Shown in pieces: positions 15,673 to 23,810 of a DNA stretch of 64,000 nucleotides; position 1 is the first letter of the stretch, and each line of letters starts with the position of its first letter. The stretch spans positions 26,351 to 90,350 of the forward strand of contig JAJXWW010000070.1 in NCBI GenBank assembly GCA_021781415.1, in the 5' to 3' direction. This stretch comes from Planctomycetota bacterium (GTDB lineage Bacteria; Planctomycetota; Planctomycetia; Gemmatales; Gemmataceae). Position numbers and translations under genes: made by a program. The notes under the pieces are model-generated. The model did no database searches and was not told the DNA's origin. It was given only the letters and a program-made list of their open reading frames with translations.

Positions 15673-17637
15673 ATGAGATCGAGAACACCCCATGAACGTG
15701 GTCGTCGGGTCTGGCGAGCGGCTGGCGCGGCTCTGCTGGGATTGATGGGCGGCTCGTCCGGCTGTCAATGGAGCAGCGAACGCCACCTCGTTCGTCCCCC
15801 GGCGACGAATCCGACGGTCGCTTCACTCGTTTCACAGGAAACGAATCGACCGCTCCAACAGGCGGCGCGAGAAACATCCCCCGATGCCGCGGCGGCCGCG
15901 GTCGCCCCGCCAACCGAGATCGTACAGACCTCGGCAGTATCCACCGAGGTTCCGAACGCAAGCCCGCTGGCGACCGCGCGTCCATCGGAGAGCGCGACGG
16001 CAAGCGAGAAGCCCTCATCGCCCACTCGCACGGTCGCCGTTGCCCAACCGGATGCCGAACCCAATGCCGTGGCCCAGAAGGACAAGGACGAGGCGAAGCG
16101 ACCGCCCACGGGAATAGGCGAGTCCGGCTATCAGGTGGATCGCACCCTCCCCAGCCCCGCGGATGGCATCGCCACGCCCGCCATTCCGGTCCCGGAGAAG
16201 TCGTTGCCCATCACGCTGAATGCGTCGCTGTCGTTGGCGGGTGTGGAGAACCCGGTCATCGCCATCGCCGATCAAGCCATCCGCGTCGCGCGCGCTCAAC
16301 AGTTGCAGGCTCAGGTGCTTCTGCTGCCCAGCCTGAACGTCGGTGCCAGTTACGATTTGCACAATGGTCCGTTGCAAGGATCTCCCGGTGAGATTCGGAA
16401 AGTCGATCGCCAAGCGGTCTATTATGGACTCGGTGCCTATTCGGTCGTCGCAGGTTCGGTGAGCATCCCCGGCTTGTGGATCGTTCAACCGCTGGCCGAC
16501 GCCATCTACGAACCGCTCGTCGCCCGTCAGGTCGTTGCCAATCGTCGTTATGCGGCGGCGGCGACACGGAATCAGGTTCTGTTGGACGTGGCCTCGGCTT
16601 ATTTGGACATGATGGGAGCGGAGGGACGATTGGCGGTGATCCGTCAATCGTTGAAAGACTTCCAGGAAGTGGCGGGCTTGACGGCCAAATATGCCAGCCC
16701 AAAAATCGCTCTGGGACGCGAGGCGGACGCCCAACGCGCGCTCGCCGACTTGCAACAGCTGCAATTCGAGGAGCAGCGCGTGCAAGAAGAAGTGGCCAAC
16801 GCCGCAGCCGATCTGGCGCGTTTGCTCAATCTCGATCCGGCCACGCGATTGCACACCGGCGAGGTGCCGATTCAGGTCGTCCAGTTCATCGACCCCAAGG
16901 AAACGCTGCCGAATTTGTTGGAAGTGGCGGCGCGGAATCGTCCCGAGTTGATGGCTGCCGCCGCCAACATTCGTGCCAGTCAAACGCGGTTGCGTCAAGA
17001 GCAAACGCGCCCCCTGTGGCCGACCCTCTGGGCGGGACTCAGTGCGGGAGACTTTGGCGGCGGAGCCACGGCCATTCAAAATCCACAAATCCCAGCTTCG
17101 CAACTGGTCGATGGGGCGGGGCAAGTCGGAGGGCATACCACCCCCGTCTTCGGGAACATCGCCTCGCGGGTCGATGTGGATGTCATGGCCTATTGGACGC
17201 TGCAAAACTTCGGCATGGGCAATATCGCGCACGTCCGCGATCGACGCGCCCAGTTGAACGAAGCCCAGGCGGGACGCATCGCCGTTCTCAATCGGGTGTA
17301 TAAGGAAGTGTCCGAGGCGTACAACACCTCCGCCCAGCAGTTCAAGTCAATCGAGATCGAACGCCGTCGCGTCCAAGAGTCATCCGACGGTTTCCAACGC
17401 GATTTGAAACGCATCGTCACCACGGATCGCGGCCTGCCGATTGAGGTACTCAACAACGCCGAACGTCTGGCTTCAGCTCGTCAACGTTTGCTGGCCGCCG
17501 TCATCGGGTTCGATCGGTCGCAGTTCCAGCTGTTTGTCGCCTTGGGGCAGCCGCCGACGATGGTAGTCGAGGGCGACTCCCTCGGTTCGACGACGCCTCT
17601 CGACTCCAAAGAAGCTCCTCAGTCGGAGAAGAAGTGA
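15673..17637 (+). CDS. TolC-like outer membrane lipoprotein (OEP), tandem paralogue
   Basis: 654 residues from ATG 15673. The start was chosen because it gives a lipoprotein signal (GAALLGLMGGSSGC, lipobox GSSGC) like other NodT/OprM-type OEPs; the open frame upstream overlaps the previous gene. Residues about 35-190 are a Ser/Thr/Ala/Pro-rich low-complexity spacer. The OEP part follows: LSLAGVENPVIAIADQAIRV, LLPSLNVGASYDLHNGP and the turn 'TTDRGLPIEVLNNAERLASA' near the end. It clearly matches the preceding gene (same 'N.G..YD.H.GP' and 'TTD.GLPIE' segments), so the pair is a tandem duplication. An alternative start within 20 codons cannot be excluded. Confidence 0.85.
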   Translation: MRSRTPHERGRRVWRAAGAALLGLMGGSSGCQWSSERHLVRPPATNPTVASLVSQETNRPLQQAARETSPDAAAAAVAPPTEIVQTSAVSTEVPNASPLATARPSESATASEKPSSPTRTVAVAQPDAEPNAVAQKDKDEAKRPPTGIGESGYQVDRTLPSPADGIATPAIPVPEKSLPITLNASLSLAGVENPVIAIADQAIRVARAQQLQAQVLLLPSLNVGASYDLHNGPLQGSPGEIRKVDRQAVYYGLGAYSVVAGSVSIPGLWIVQPLADAIYEPLVARQVVANRRYAAAATRNQVLLDVASAYLDMMGAEGRLAVIRQSLKDFQEVAGLTAKYASPKIALGREADAQRALADLQQLQFEEQRVQEEVANAAADLARLLNLDPATRLHTGEVPIQVVQFIDPKETLPNLLEVAARNRPELMAAAANIRASQTRLRQEQTRPLWPTLWAGLSAGDFGGGATAIQNPQIPASQLVDGAGQVGGHTTPVFGNIASRVDVDVMAYWTLQNFGMGNIAHVRDRRAQLNEAQAGRIAVLNRVYKEVSEAYNTSAQQFKSIEIERRRVQESSDGFQRDLKRIVTTDRGLPIEVLNNAERLASARQRLLAAVIGFDRSQFQLFVALGQPPTMVVEGDSLGSTTPLDSKEAPQSEKK

Positions 17638-17659
17638 GCGAAGAATCCGTTTTGTCCGC

Positions 17660-17697
17660 CCGCCGCGCCGCCAAGATTCGTCTTGTGGGCGCGGCGG
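17660..17697. terminator. Possible hairpin after the OEP pair
   Basis: Inverted repeat CCGCCGCGCC (17660-17669) and GGCGCGGCGG (17688-17697) with an 18-nt loop, 23 bp after the stop and before the FHA-phosphatase gene. It has a large loop and no T-tract, so termination is uncertain. Confidence 0.35.
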
Positions 17698-17734
17698 ACT
17701 GGCAAACCGAGTCGATTCGCGGTAAAAGGGGTAT

Positions 17735-19369
17735 ATGGTATCTCTGGTAACGATTAAAGGCCCCAACGCGGGGCAGTGTTTTGCTCTGAACGGCGATAGT
17801 TTGCTCATCGGCCGGCAAGAGGACGTTGCCATCTATCTCGACTCGCTCGCCGTCAGCCGACAACACGCCCGCGTCGAACGCCACGGCGGCGAATACTTCA
17901 TCGAGGATGTCGGCAGCAGCAACGGTACGTTTCTCAACGGCAAGCGCCTCGTCGCTCCAACGCTGCTGACCGAAAAAGACGTACTTCAAATAGGCCCCTA
18001 TGTGCTGCGGCTTCGCCCCGACCCGCCTCCTCCGCCGAGCAGTCCGCCCCTGCCCGATCAGATCATTCGCGCTCAGATTAGCGCCGCCCCGTCCAATCTT
18101 ACGCTCTACAACCAGAACCCCGCGCACAAATTGCAAGTGGTTCTGGACATCGCGCGCCATCTGGGCCGCACCTTGGAACTGGAATCGCTTCTGGGACGAC
18201 TGTTGGAGCATTTATTGCATCTTTTCCCGCAAGCCGATCGCGGCATGGCGTTGCTGTGCGAGGGCGAGCATCTCAAAGTCAAAGCCCAGCGCAGCCGGCA
18301 TAAGGGGGAAACGCAGTCCGATTATCCGTATAGCCGGACCATCGTTCGCCGCGCGCTCGAAGAGGGCGTCGGTTTGCTGAGCGAAGACGTGGCCGGCGAT
18401 GCCAACTTGGAACTGTCGGCCACGATGATCTCGCTCAAGCTGCGCTCGTTTTTGTGCGTGCCGTTGGTGGGTTTCGAGAATCGGCGTCTCGGCGTGATTC
18501 AGCTCGATTGTCTGCGTGCCGGCCACGTCTTCAACGCCGACGATCTGGAACTCTTGACCGCGTTGTCCATCCAGGTCGCCACCGTGTTGGAGAACGCCGA
18601 CCTGCACGCTCAGAGATTGCGCGAGGAACGGCTGCGTCAAGAGCTCCTGTTGGCCCGCGACATCCAACAGGCCTTTCTACCGGCGGACTTCGCTTTATTC
18701 GACAATGGCGATCCGGAATTATTCGCGCGGGTTCACCCGGCTCGGCAAGTGAGCGGCGATCTCTACGATTTCTTTCTTCGACCCGACGGCCGGTTGGCCT
18801 TCTTTCTCGGCGACGTTTCGGGAAAAGGCATGCCGGCGGCGTTGTTTATGATCGCGGTGCGGACGCTGATCCGTCATTTGGCCCCCTCGGCGAGCGGTCC
18901 AGCCGAATTGCTGCGAAACCTCAACCGCGCCCTCACGGAAGACAACCCGACGGCTTTGTTCGTCACGTTGTTGCACGGCATCTACGACCGCCGCGATGGG
19001 TCGCTGCTTTTGGCTTGCGGAGGCCATCCGCCACCGCTGCTGCGCCGCGGCAACGGTCGCGTCGAACCGCTCGCGCTGCCTCCGGGCATGTTGATCGGCT
19101 CCGTCCCCGACTTGCGCATTGAGGATACCGAGTTGAATCTGAAACGCGGCGAGACCTTGATTGCCTACACGGACGGTTTGACCGAGGCATTTGGGCCGGG
19201 TCATAAAGAGATGTTTGGCCGCGAGCGTTTGTGCGAAGTGTTGGGAGGAGCGAATCGCTCGCTCTCGTTGGAAGCCTGTGCCGATGCCGCCAGCGCCGCG
19301 GTGCGCGATTTCAGCGGCCAGACCGAACTCCAAGACGATCAAACGCTCCTGTTGCTACGGCGTATGTGA
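17735..19369 (+). CDS. FHA-GAF-PP2C (SpoIIE/RsbU-type) serine phosphatase
   Basis: 544 residues in three domains. FHA, residues 1-95: LLIGRQEDVAIYLDSLAVSR followed by QHARVE and GSSNGTFLNGKRL, which bind phosphothreonine peptides. After a Pro-rich linker, GAF, about 128-290: LESLLGRLLEHLLHLFPQAD and SFLCVPLVGFENRRLGVIQL. The catalytic PP2C/SpoIIE domain spans about 300-543, with VSGDLYDFF, GDVSGKGMPAALFM, the CGGHPPPLL strand and IAYTDGLTEAFG; these carry the metal-binding Asp residues. Such RsbU-like phosphatases usually dephosphorylate anti-anti-sigma factors, but no such partner is in this window. Cytosolic, a signal-input protein. Confidence 0.93.
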   Translation: MVSLVTIKGPNAGQCFALNGDSLLIGRQEDVAIYLDSLAVSRQHARVERHGGEYFIEDVGSSNGTFLNGKRLVAPTLLTEKDVLQIGPYVLRLRPDPPPPPSSPPLPDQIIRAQISAAPSNLTLYNQNPAHKLQVVLDIARHLGRTLELESLLGRLLEHLLHLFPQADRGMALLCEGEHLKVKAQRSRHKGETQSDYPYSRTIVRRALEEGVGLLSEDVAGDANLELSATMISLKLRSFLCVPLVGFENRRLGVIQLDCLRAGHVFNADDLELLTALSIQVATVLENADLHAQRLREERLRQELLLARDIQQAFLPADFALFDNGDPELFARVHPARQVSGDLYDFFLRPDGRLAFFLGDVSGKGMPAALFMIAVRTLIRHLAPSASGPAELLRNLNRALTEDNPTALFVTLLHGIYDRRDGSLLLACGGHPPPLLRRGNGRVEPLALPPGMLIGSVPDLRIEDTELNLKRGETLIAYTDGLTEAFGPGHKEMFGRERLCEVLGGANRSLSLEACADAASAAVRDFSGQTELQDDQTLLLLRRM

Positions 19370-19526
19370 ACGGCGGGGTTCACCAAACCAGCGCTCGATT
19401 CGCCCCTCGACACGACTTACAACTGGCTTTCTGAGCCGCAACGGTGAGCGACCCGCTCTTCGATCCGTTCCCCCGCCCCTCACGGTTACGACGACGAAGT
19501 TTCCCTTGCGGGACTGTCTCTAAATC

Positions 19527-19871
19527 CTAAGCACGTTCGATGAAACCGTTTTTAGCCGCCGGCACGAGCGGTTTGAGGTGCGAGAAGAAACCCTCACGCC
19601 AAAGAGCCTGAACGGCCTTTTCCATCGTCTCAAGGTTAACTTCGGGGACGACGATCATGCCCGGTTCGGCGAGACACACCTCGCCGAGTTGAACGACGCT
19701 CTCTAAATCTTGGGCGAGCCGAACCGGATCGACAAAGAAAACAGGATATCGAAGACCGTCTTCGGTTTCAACGCAGGCTTCGCTGAGATACCCCCGAAGA
19801 GGCGTCTCGAAGGCGCGTCTCTCGTCGAATCCCGTCGGAAGAATCAAGCGGGGATAGTTCGCGTTAGACAT
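19527..19871 (-). CDS. Hypothetical protein, possible antitoxin/immunity partner of the upstream Tse2-like gene
   Basis: 114 residues, not recognised by family. ATG 19871 is preferred because GAGG lies 5 bp upstream; GTG 19877 is possible. The protein is acidic, with 'NYPRLILPTGFDERRAF', 'RYPVFFVDPVRLAQDLESVV' and 'MIVVPEVNLETMEKAVQALW'. No membrane segment. It starts 7 bp after the stop of the upstream gene, so the two are surely co-translated. If the upstream protein is a toxin of the Tse2 fold, this small acidic partner is the natural candidate for its neutraliser; that role is inferred from position only. Confidence 0.6.
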   Translation of the reverse strand: MSNANYPRLILPTGFDERRAFETPLRGYLSEACVETEDGLRYPVFFVDPVRLAQDLESVVQLGEVCLAEPGMIVVPEVNLETMEKAVQALWREGFFSHLKPLVPAAKNGFIERA

Positions 19872-19878
19872 CTTCACC

Positions 19879-20232
19879 TCAAGGAACAGAATTTTGGGTC
19901 GGAGGCTCTAAAACTACTTTGGCAAGCGAATCGTTTAACTCATCCAGGGACATCGAACATTTCGGTCGCAACTCGAAATGCTCCAAATCGCGGCCTTGTT
20001 GAACGATCTCAAGTTCGGGTGGAATGCTCTTCACGCGAAAAGCACCGCCGAATCGTTGCAGTGGGGCCGGATCTCGATGTAGCGAAATCCCACGCAAAGG
20101 TTGGACGAGTCCCCCTTTGATTTTCAACTCACCTGGCTTCGGCGTCAGATCGCTCCCTCCTCTATAAATTGGTGTTTGGGTGCAATCCAAGTACGTTGGT
20201 GAAGCGGTACTCGCAAGAGGATCTTTTGCCAT
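19879..20232 (-). CDS. Tse2-like ADP-ribosyltransferase-fold toxin (putative)
   Basis: 117 residues. The order of motifs resembles Tse2 of Pseudomonas as remembered: an N-terminal 'PIYRGG' (Tse2: LYRA), a 'GGLVQPLRGISLHRDP' segment, the strand 'FRVKSIPPELEIVQQGRD' (Tse2: IPPDLKVKQD), and 'HFELRPKCSMSLDELNDSL' (Tse2: HYTIMPAKPM). Tse2 is a type VI effector/toxin with an ADP-ribosyltransferase-like fold. No T6SS gene adjoins, so a chromosomal toxin-antitoxin cassette with the downstream 114-residue gene is more likely. Catalytic residues cannot be confirmed by eye. Shine-Dalgarno is poor before ATG 20232. Confidence 0.55.
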   Translation of the reverse strand: MAKDPLASTASPTYLDCTQTPIYRGGSDLTPKPGELKIKGGLVQPLRGISLHRDPAPLQRFGGAFRVKSIPPELEIVQQGRDLEHFELRPKCSMSLDELNDSLAKVVLEPPTQNSVP

Positions 20233-20560
20233 GGAAGAGAACCACCGACATCGGAAAAACAGAGTTACCCGCCGATCAAAGTTCTACTTTCTTGTAAGGC
20301 CGCCAGATTGATTTACGTTAATCGAGCAAATCGAGTCTGTCAAACTTGTCGTCCGTCTTCGCCGACGCATCTCGATGTGTGCCGACCGCGCTTGGGATCG
20401 CTACCGACGGATCGCGCGATCGGCTACAATCCATAAGTGGAAGCTGCGTTTTGAAGCCGGGCGCGAACGGGATGGGAGGGGCGGCTCGAAGATGAGTGGC
20501 CCGCGCGGGTGTTCGATCCCCTCCTTTCGGCGAGGGGCGGAGTGAGGAGAGAAGCAAGCC
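20233..20560. other. Intergenic region, 328 bp, divergent spacer
   Basis: Between the toxin-like cassette (minus) and the DUF1559-type gene (plus). The segment near 20290-20330 is visibly more AT-rich and is the likely promoter area for both sides. No feature could be defined with confidence. Confidence 0.4.
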
Positions 20561-21508
20561 ATGTCCGATGTTTCCCGACCGCGTCTCAGCCCGCTCGCCG
20601 TCACCGCCTTTGTACTGGGCATGTTGTCGCTGGTTCTGACCTTGGCCGCGGCGCTGCCGGCTCTGTTTCTAGGCGTTCAGGCCATCCGCACCATCAATCG
20701 CGCCGACGGACGGTTGCGCGGGCAGCGGTTGGCCCTCGTCGGTTTGGTGTTGGCCGCGATCGTGACACTCGTGAGCGTTTTCGGCATCGTGGCTCTCATC
20801 CTGTTGAAAGTTCAGGAGACTTCCCTCGACGCGGGTTGCAAGAACAATCTCCGTCAGCTCGGCCTGGCGATTGAGGCGTATGCCGAGGATCGCAAGGCAA
20901 AATATCCTCCTGGGACCGTCCTTAATCCCGATCTGTCACCCAAGCGCCGATTGAGCTGGCAGGCGGCTCTCGTGCCGTACCTCGCCCCATCCGTACAAAC
21001 GGGCGCAAAGGCGAAGAAACTCGAGTTGCCAATTGCCTTCAACGAGGCGTGGGACTCCGAGGCCAACGCGGGACTGCGAAAGAAGGTCGCGCCGTTTCAA
21101 TGTCCGGCGTTCGCGTTCGATCCGACGGCGAATCGAGCCGATTTCACCTCGTATCTCGGTATCGGCGGGGTGGGGAAAGACGCCGCGCTTCTGCCGCTCG
21201 ACGATGTCAACGCCGGCTTCTTTGGCTACGATCGCATCTTGGGTCCGGGCGACATCACCGCCCGTCTCGGTGCGTTGATGACGGCCGTCGAGTCGCGGAA
21301 GGAGAATGGACCGTGGGCGGCCGGCGGCTCGCCGACCGTTCGCGGTCTGGAGCGCGATTGCGAGCGCTACCTCGGTACCGATGCGGCTTTTGGCGGCCTG
21401 CATCGCAACGGCGCGAACGTCCTTTGGGCCGATGGTTCCGCGCGCTTGGTCGCGGACCAAGTCGATCCGAATGTGTTTCGTCTCGAAGCGCGGATCAATC
21501 GGCCCTAG
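20561..21508 (+). CDS. DUF1559-type protein with two N-terminal membrane helices
   Basis: 315 residues. Two hydrophobic helices open the protein (AVTAFVLGMLSLVLTLAAAL and LALVGLVLAAIVTLVSVFG), in a DUF4190-like hairpin with 'GVQAIRTINRADGRLRGQRLA' between them. From about residue 95 the DUF1559 pattern appears: CKNNLRQLGLAIEAYAEDRK, LSWQAALVPYLAP, FQCPAF, and the C-terminal 'GGLHRNGANVLWADGSARLV' (H-x9-DG family ending). Standard DUF1559 proteins begin with a type IV prepilin methylation site (GFTLIELLV); this one lacks it and carries the two-helix anchor instead. Function unknown; membrane-bound. Confidence 0.85.
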   Translation: MSDVSRPRLSPLAVTAFVLGMLSLVLTLAAALPALFLGVQAIRTINRADGRLRGQRLALVGLVLAAIVTLVSVFGIVALILLKVQETSLDAGCKNNLRQLGLAIEAYAEDRKAKYPPGTVLNPDLSPKRRLSWQAALVPYLAPSVQTGAKAKKLELPIAFNEAWDSEANAGLRKKVAPFQCPAFAFDPTANRADFTSYLGIGGVGKDAALLPLDDVNAGFFGYDRILGPGDITARLGALMTAVESRKENGPWAAGGSPTVRGLERDCERYLGTDAAFGGLHRNGANVLWADGSARLVADQVDPNVFRLEARINRP

Positions 21509-21682
21509 CGCGCGGAACCCCATCGAAGCATGTCTCTCTCCGATTCTTGCCCGGCAAGAATTCTCCAGATAATGGCTCGCGGCTCGGTCGCGGCGGTCGT
21601 TTATGTAGTAAGGAATTATTGGGTGCGTCTGCGACCGGCGAGGCGCTTGCGCGCCCGATAGTTTGTTATGGGAGAATCGACG

Positions 21683-23050
21683 GTGCGAAAACTACTGGTG
21701 GCCAGCCAAAAGAGCGGCGTGGGCAAATCGACGACGTCGATGAATTTGGCGGCCGCCACGGCCTCGACGGGAACGCGCGTCTTGCTGTTCGATGCCGACC
21801 CGCTCAGCACCATCGGCGAGGCGCTCAAACTGTCCGAGCATCCACGCCGTCAGCTGCTCCGTGCCTTGGGCGTCGATCTTCCCGGCGCGCTGGTAGTCGA
21901 CTTTCTCCCCGGCTTGGACGTACTCTGTCCCTACGCGGGGGAACATTGCTCCGACGCGGACTTTGAGCGGCTGCTGCGCGTACTGGCAACTCCCACGGCG
22001 CAACAGTTTCACGGCTGCCTGATCGTCGATGTGCCGCCCTTCATGGGCGGAAATGCCGCACAGTTGCTCGCTCTCTGCGATGAATTTCTCTTGGTCATGC
22101 GCGCCGAGGCCATGGCGTATCGCACGCTGCCGGCGCTTCTGGAATTGGTGCAGCGCTCGAGCCGCGACGGTCTGGCTCCGCCCATGCGCGGCATCTTGCT
22201 GACGCTGCCGGACGGCGAACAACCCGGCGGTCGATGGGAACGCGAACTGCGCGGGCGCTTCGGAGCGCGCGCGCTCGCGGAGGCGATCCCCTACGACGAA
22301 CGCATCGGCGAGGCGCTGAAGACGGGGCAGATCGGCAGTCATCGGTTCGCCGAGTCTCCGGCGGGGCAACAGTACAATCGATTGGTCGGCACGTTGAATT
22401 TGACCTCCGAAACGAGTGCGGCGTTTACCGCGGAGCAGTTTCTAGGCGGATTGCGCGAGGCGGCGGAGACGGTTGGCCCCATTGCCGTGGGGCCTTCCCT
22501 TTCCAGCGTCGAATCGATTCGTGAATCGGAAAAGACCTCCGTGGAGGTGGCTCTCTTCGTTCCTCCGCCGGAACCCGTTCCCGTCGCCCCGGCCCCGTCG
22601 CATCGCGTCCGTCGCGTGAGTCGATCGGGCGAGATTCCTCGCCCCAAACGCATCGAACGAAACCTCCCTCCCGCCGCGCCGCCCGCTCCCGTTCCATCGA
22701 CGGAGCCGGTGCAACCTCACGCCAACGCGCTCGCCCAGCTTTGGCCTTTGTGGATCTTACTCGGCGCGGTTTTGGGCGGAGGGATTCGCTTTCTCCCGCC
22801 GACCGCTTCCATGTTGCCGATTCTGGTGGGAGTGGGAGTAACGCTTCTCGTCGTCGTCGGACTCATCGCCGTGGCGTCTCAAGATCGTCGTGCGCCGGGA
22901 ACCGAGGAAGGCGAGCGGAAAAAACCTCGCTCGCGTGAAATCAAGAAGGTGAAGCCCAAAGGCTCGCCGCGTGCCGACGCGGCGTCGGCACGTCTGGCCG
23001 CCCTGGCCGACTCGTCTAAATTGCGACGGCGCGACTCCGGAATCAATTGA
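21683..23050 (+). CDS. ParA/MinD-like ATPase with C-terminal membrane anchor
   Basis: 455 residues from GTG 21683, chosen because GGGAG lies 8 bp upstream; the in-frame ATG 21668 has no ribosome site. The deviant Walker A motif is SQKSGVGKSTTSM with signature lysine K10 and K15. The Walker A' region is VLLFDADPLS and the switch-II/Walker B region is CLIVDVPPFMGG. After about residue 245 comes a Pro/Ser/Arg-rich linker, then two hydrophobic helices (LWPLWILLGAVLGGGIRF and LPILVGVGVTLLVVVGLIAV) and a basic tail. ParA-type ATPases partition DNA or position proteins. No ParB gene adjoins, so it is more likely a membrane-tethered orphan. The 3' end overlaps the convergent PIG-L gene by 8 bp. Confidence 0.85.
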   Translation: MRKLLVASQKSGVGKSTTSMNLAAATASTGTRVLLFDADPLSTIGEALKLSEHPRRQLLRALGVDLPGALVVDFLPGLDVLCPYAGEHCSDADFERLLRVLATPTAQQFHGCLIVDVPPFMGGNAAQLLALCDEFLLVMRAEAMAYRTLPALLELVQRSSRDGLAPPMRGILLTLPDGEQPGGRWERELRGRFGARALAEAIPYDERIGEALKTGQIGSHRFAESPAGQQYNRLVGTLNLTSETSAAFTAEQFLGGLREAAETVGPIAVGPSLSSVESIRESEKTSVEVALFVPPPEPVPVAPAPSHRVRRVSRSGEIPRPKRIERNLPPAAPPAPVPSTEPVQPHANALAQLWPLWILLGAVLGGGIRFLPPTASMLPILVGVGVTLLVVVGLIAVASQDRRAPGTEEGERKKPRSREIKKVKPKGSPRADAASARLAALADSSKLRRRDSGIN

Positions 23051-23801
23051 CCGCCGACCCCAACAACGACGCGAGCAGATCGTCCTGCGGATAGCCGTGC
23101 CCCAGGTGTTGGCGGAAGCCCTCGGCGAAGGCAACGCCCGCCTCTCGACCGCGATGGGCGCACCAAGAACGCATCGACTCGACATACTGATCCATGCCGT
23201 GATGCTTCCGCAGCCAGTCGCGCTGGCTGGCATGGGTCGAGAGCATCTCCGTCTTTAGCACCATCGCGGAGCCAACATCGATCCGAAGACCCGGTTCGAC
23301 GGGTCGGCCCAAAGCGTCCTTGCCTTCGATGGGATCGCAATAATAGAGATGGGGAATGTGCGAAAGGGTCGGCGCGTCGTCGTTCTCGGCAAGGAAATTC
23401 GGCACGGGTGCTGCGAAGGCGGCGGCGCGAACGAGAAGGCTCGTCATCTCGTGATCGACGTGATAGTCTGCCGGGCTGTGCGTCAGCACCAAGCGAGGCC
23501 GCACCTGTCGCAAAAGTCGCACGAGGCGTTCGAGAGGACGCTCGCGATAGCAAATGCGCAGATCGCGCTCTTCGAGACAGTGATACGTTGCTCCCATCCG
23601 CGCGGCGGCGGACGCGGCTTCACCCCGTCGAATGCGCGCGATCTCCTCCGGTCCATGCTCGACCGATCCGCAATCGCCCGGCGTCATGGTGGCGATGTGA
23701 ACCTGCCAACCGCGCTCGCGCGCCAGACGAATCAGTGTGCCGGCGCACAAAAACTCGGCATCGTCGGGATGGGCCAACACACTGAGTACAACGGGGGCCA
23801 T
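23043..23801 (-). CDS. PIG-L family N-acetylglucosaminyl deacetylase
   Basis: 252 residues. The zinc site motif AHPDD (residues 10-14) and the distal HVDH (about 113-116) of the PIG-L/LmbE fold are present, along with 'TMTPGDCGSVEHG' and 'RPRLVLTHSPADYHVDHEMT'. Family members are zinc-dependent amide hydrolases that deacetylate GlcNAc-linked substrates (GPI precursor, mycothiol, bacillithiol BshB). The true substrate is not evident. It is the last gene of the minus-strand ABC run, 9 bp after the 694-residue gene, and overlaps the end of the convergent ParA-like gene. Confidence 0.9.
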   Translation of the reverse strand: MAPVVLSVLAHPDDAEFLCAGTLIRLARERGWQVHIATMTPGDCGSVEHGPEEIARIRRGEAASAAARMGATYHCLEERDLRICYRERPLERLVRLLRQVRPRLVLTHSPADYHVDHEMTSLLVRAAAFAAPVPNFLAENDDAPTLSHIPHLYYCDPIEGKDALGRPVEPGLRIDVGSAMVLKTEMLSTHASQRDWLRKHHGMDQYVESMRSWCAHRGREAGVAFAEGFRQHLGHGYPQDDLLASLLGSAVN

Positions 23802-23810
23802 GAGGGGTTC

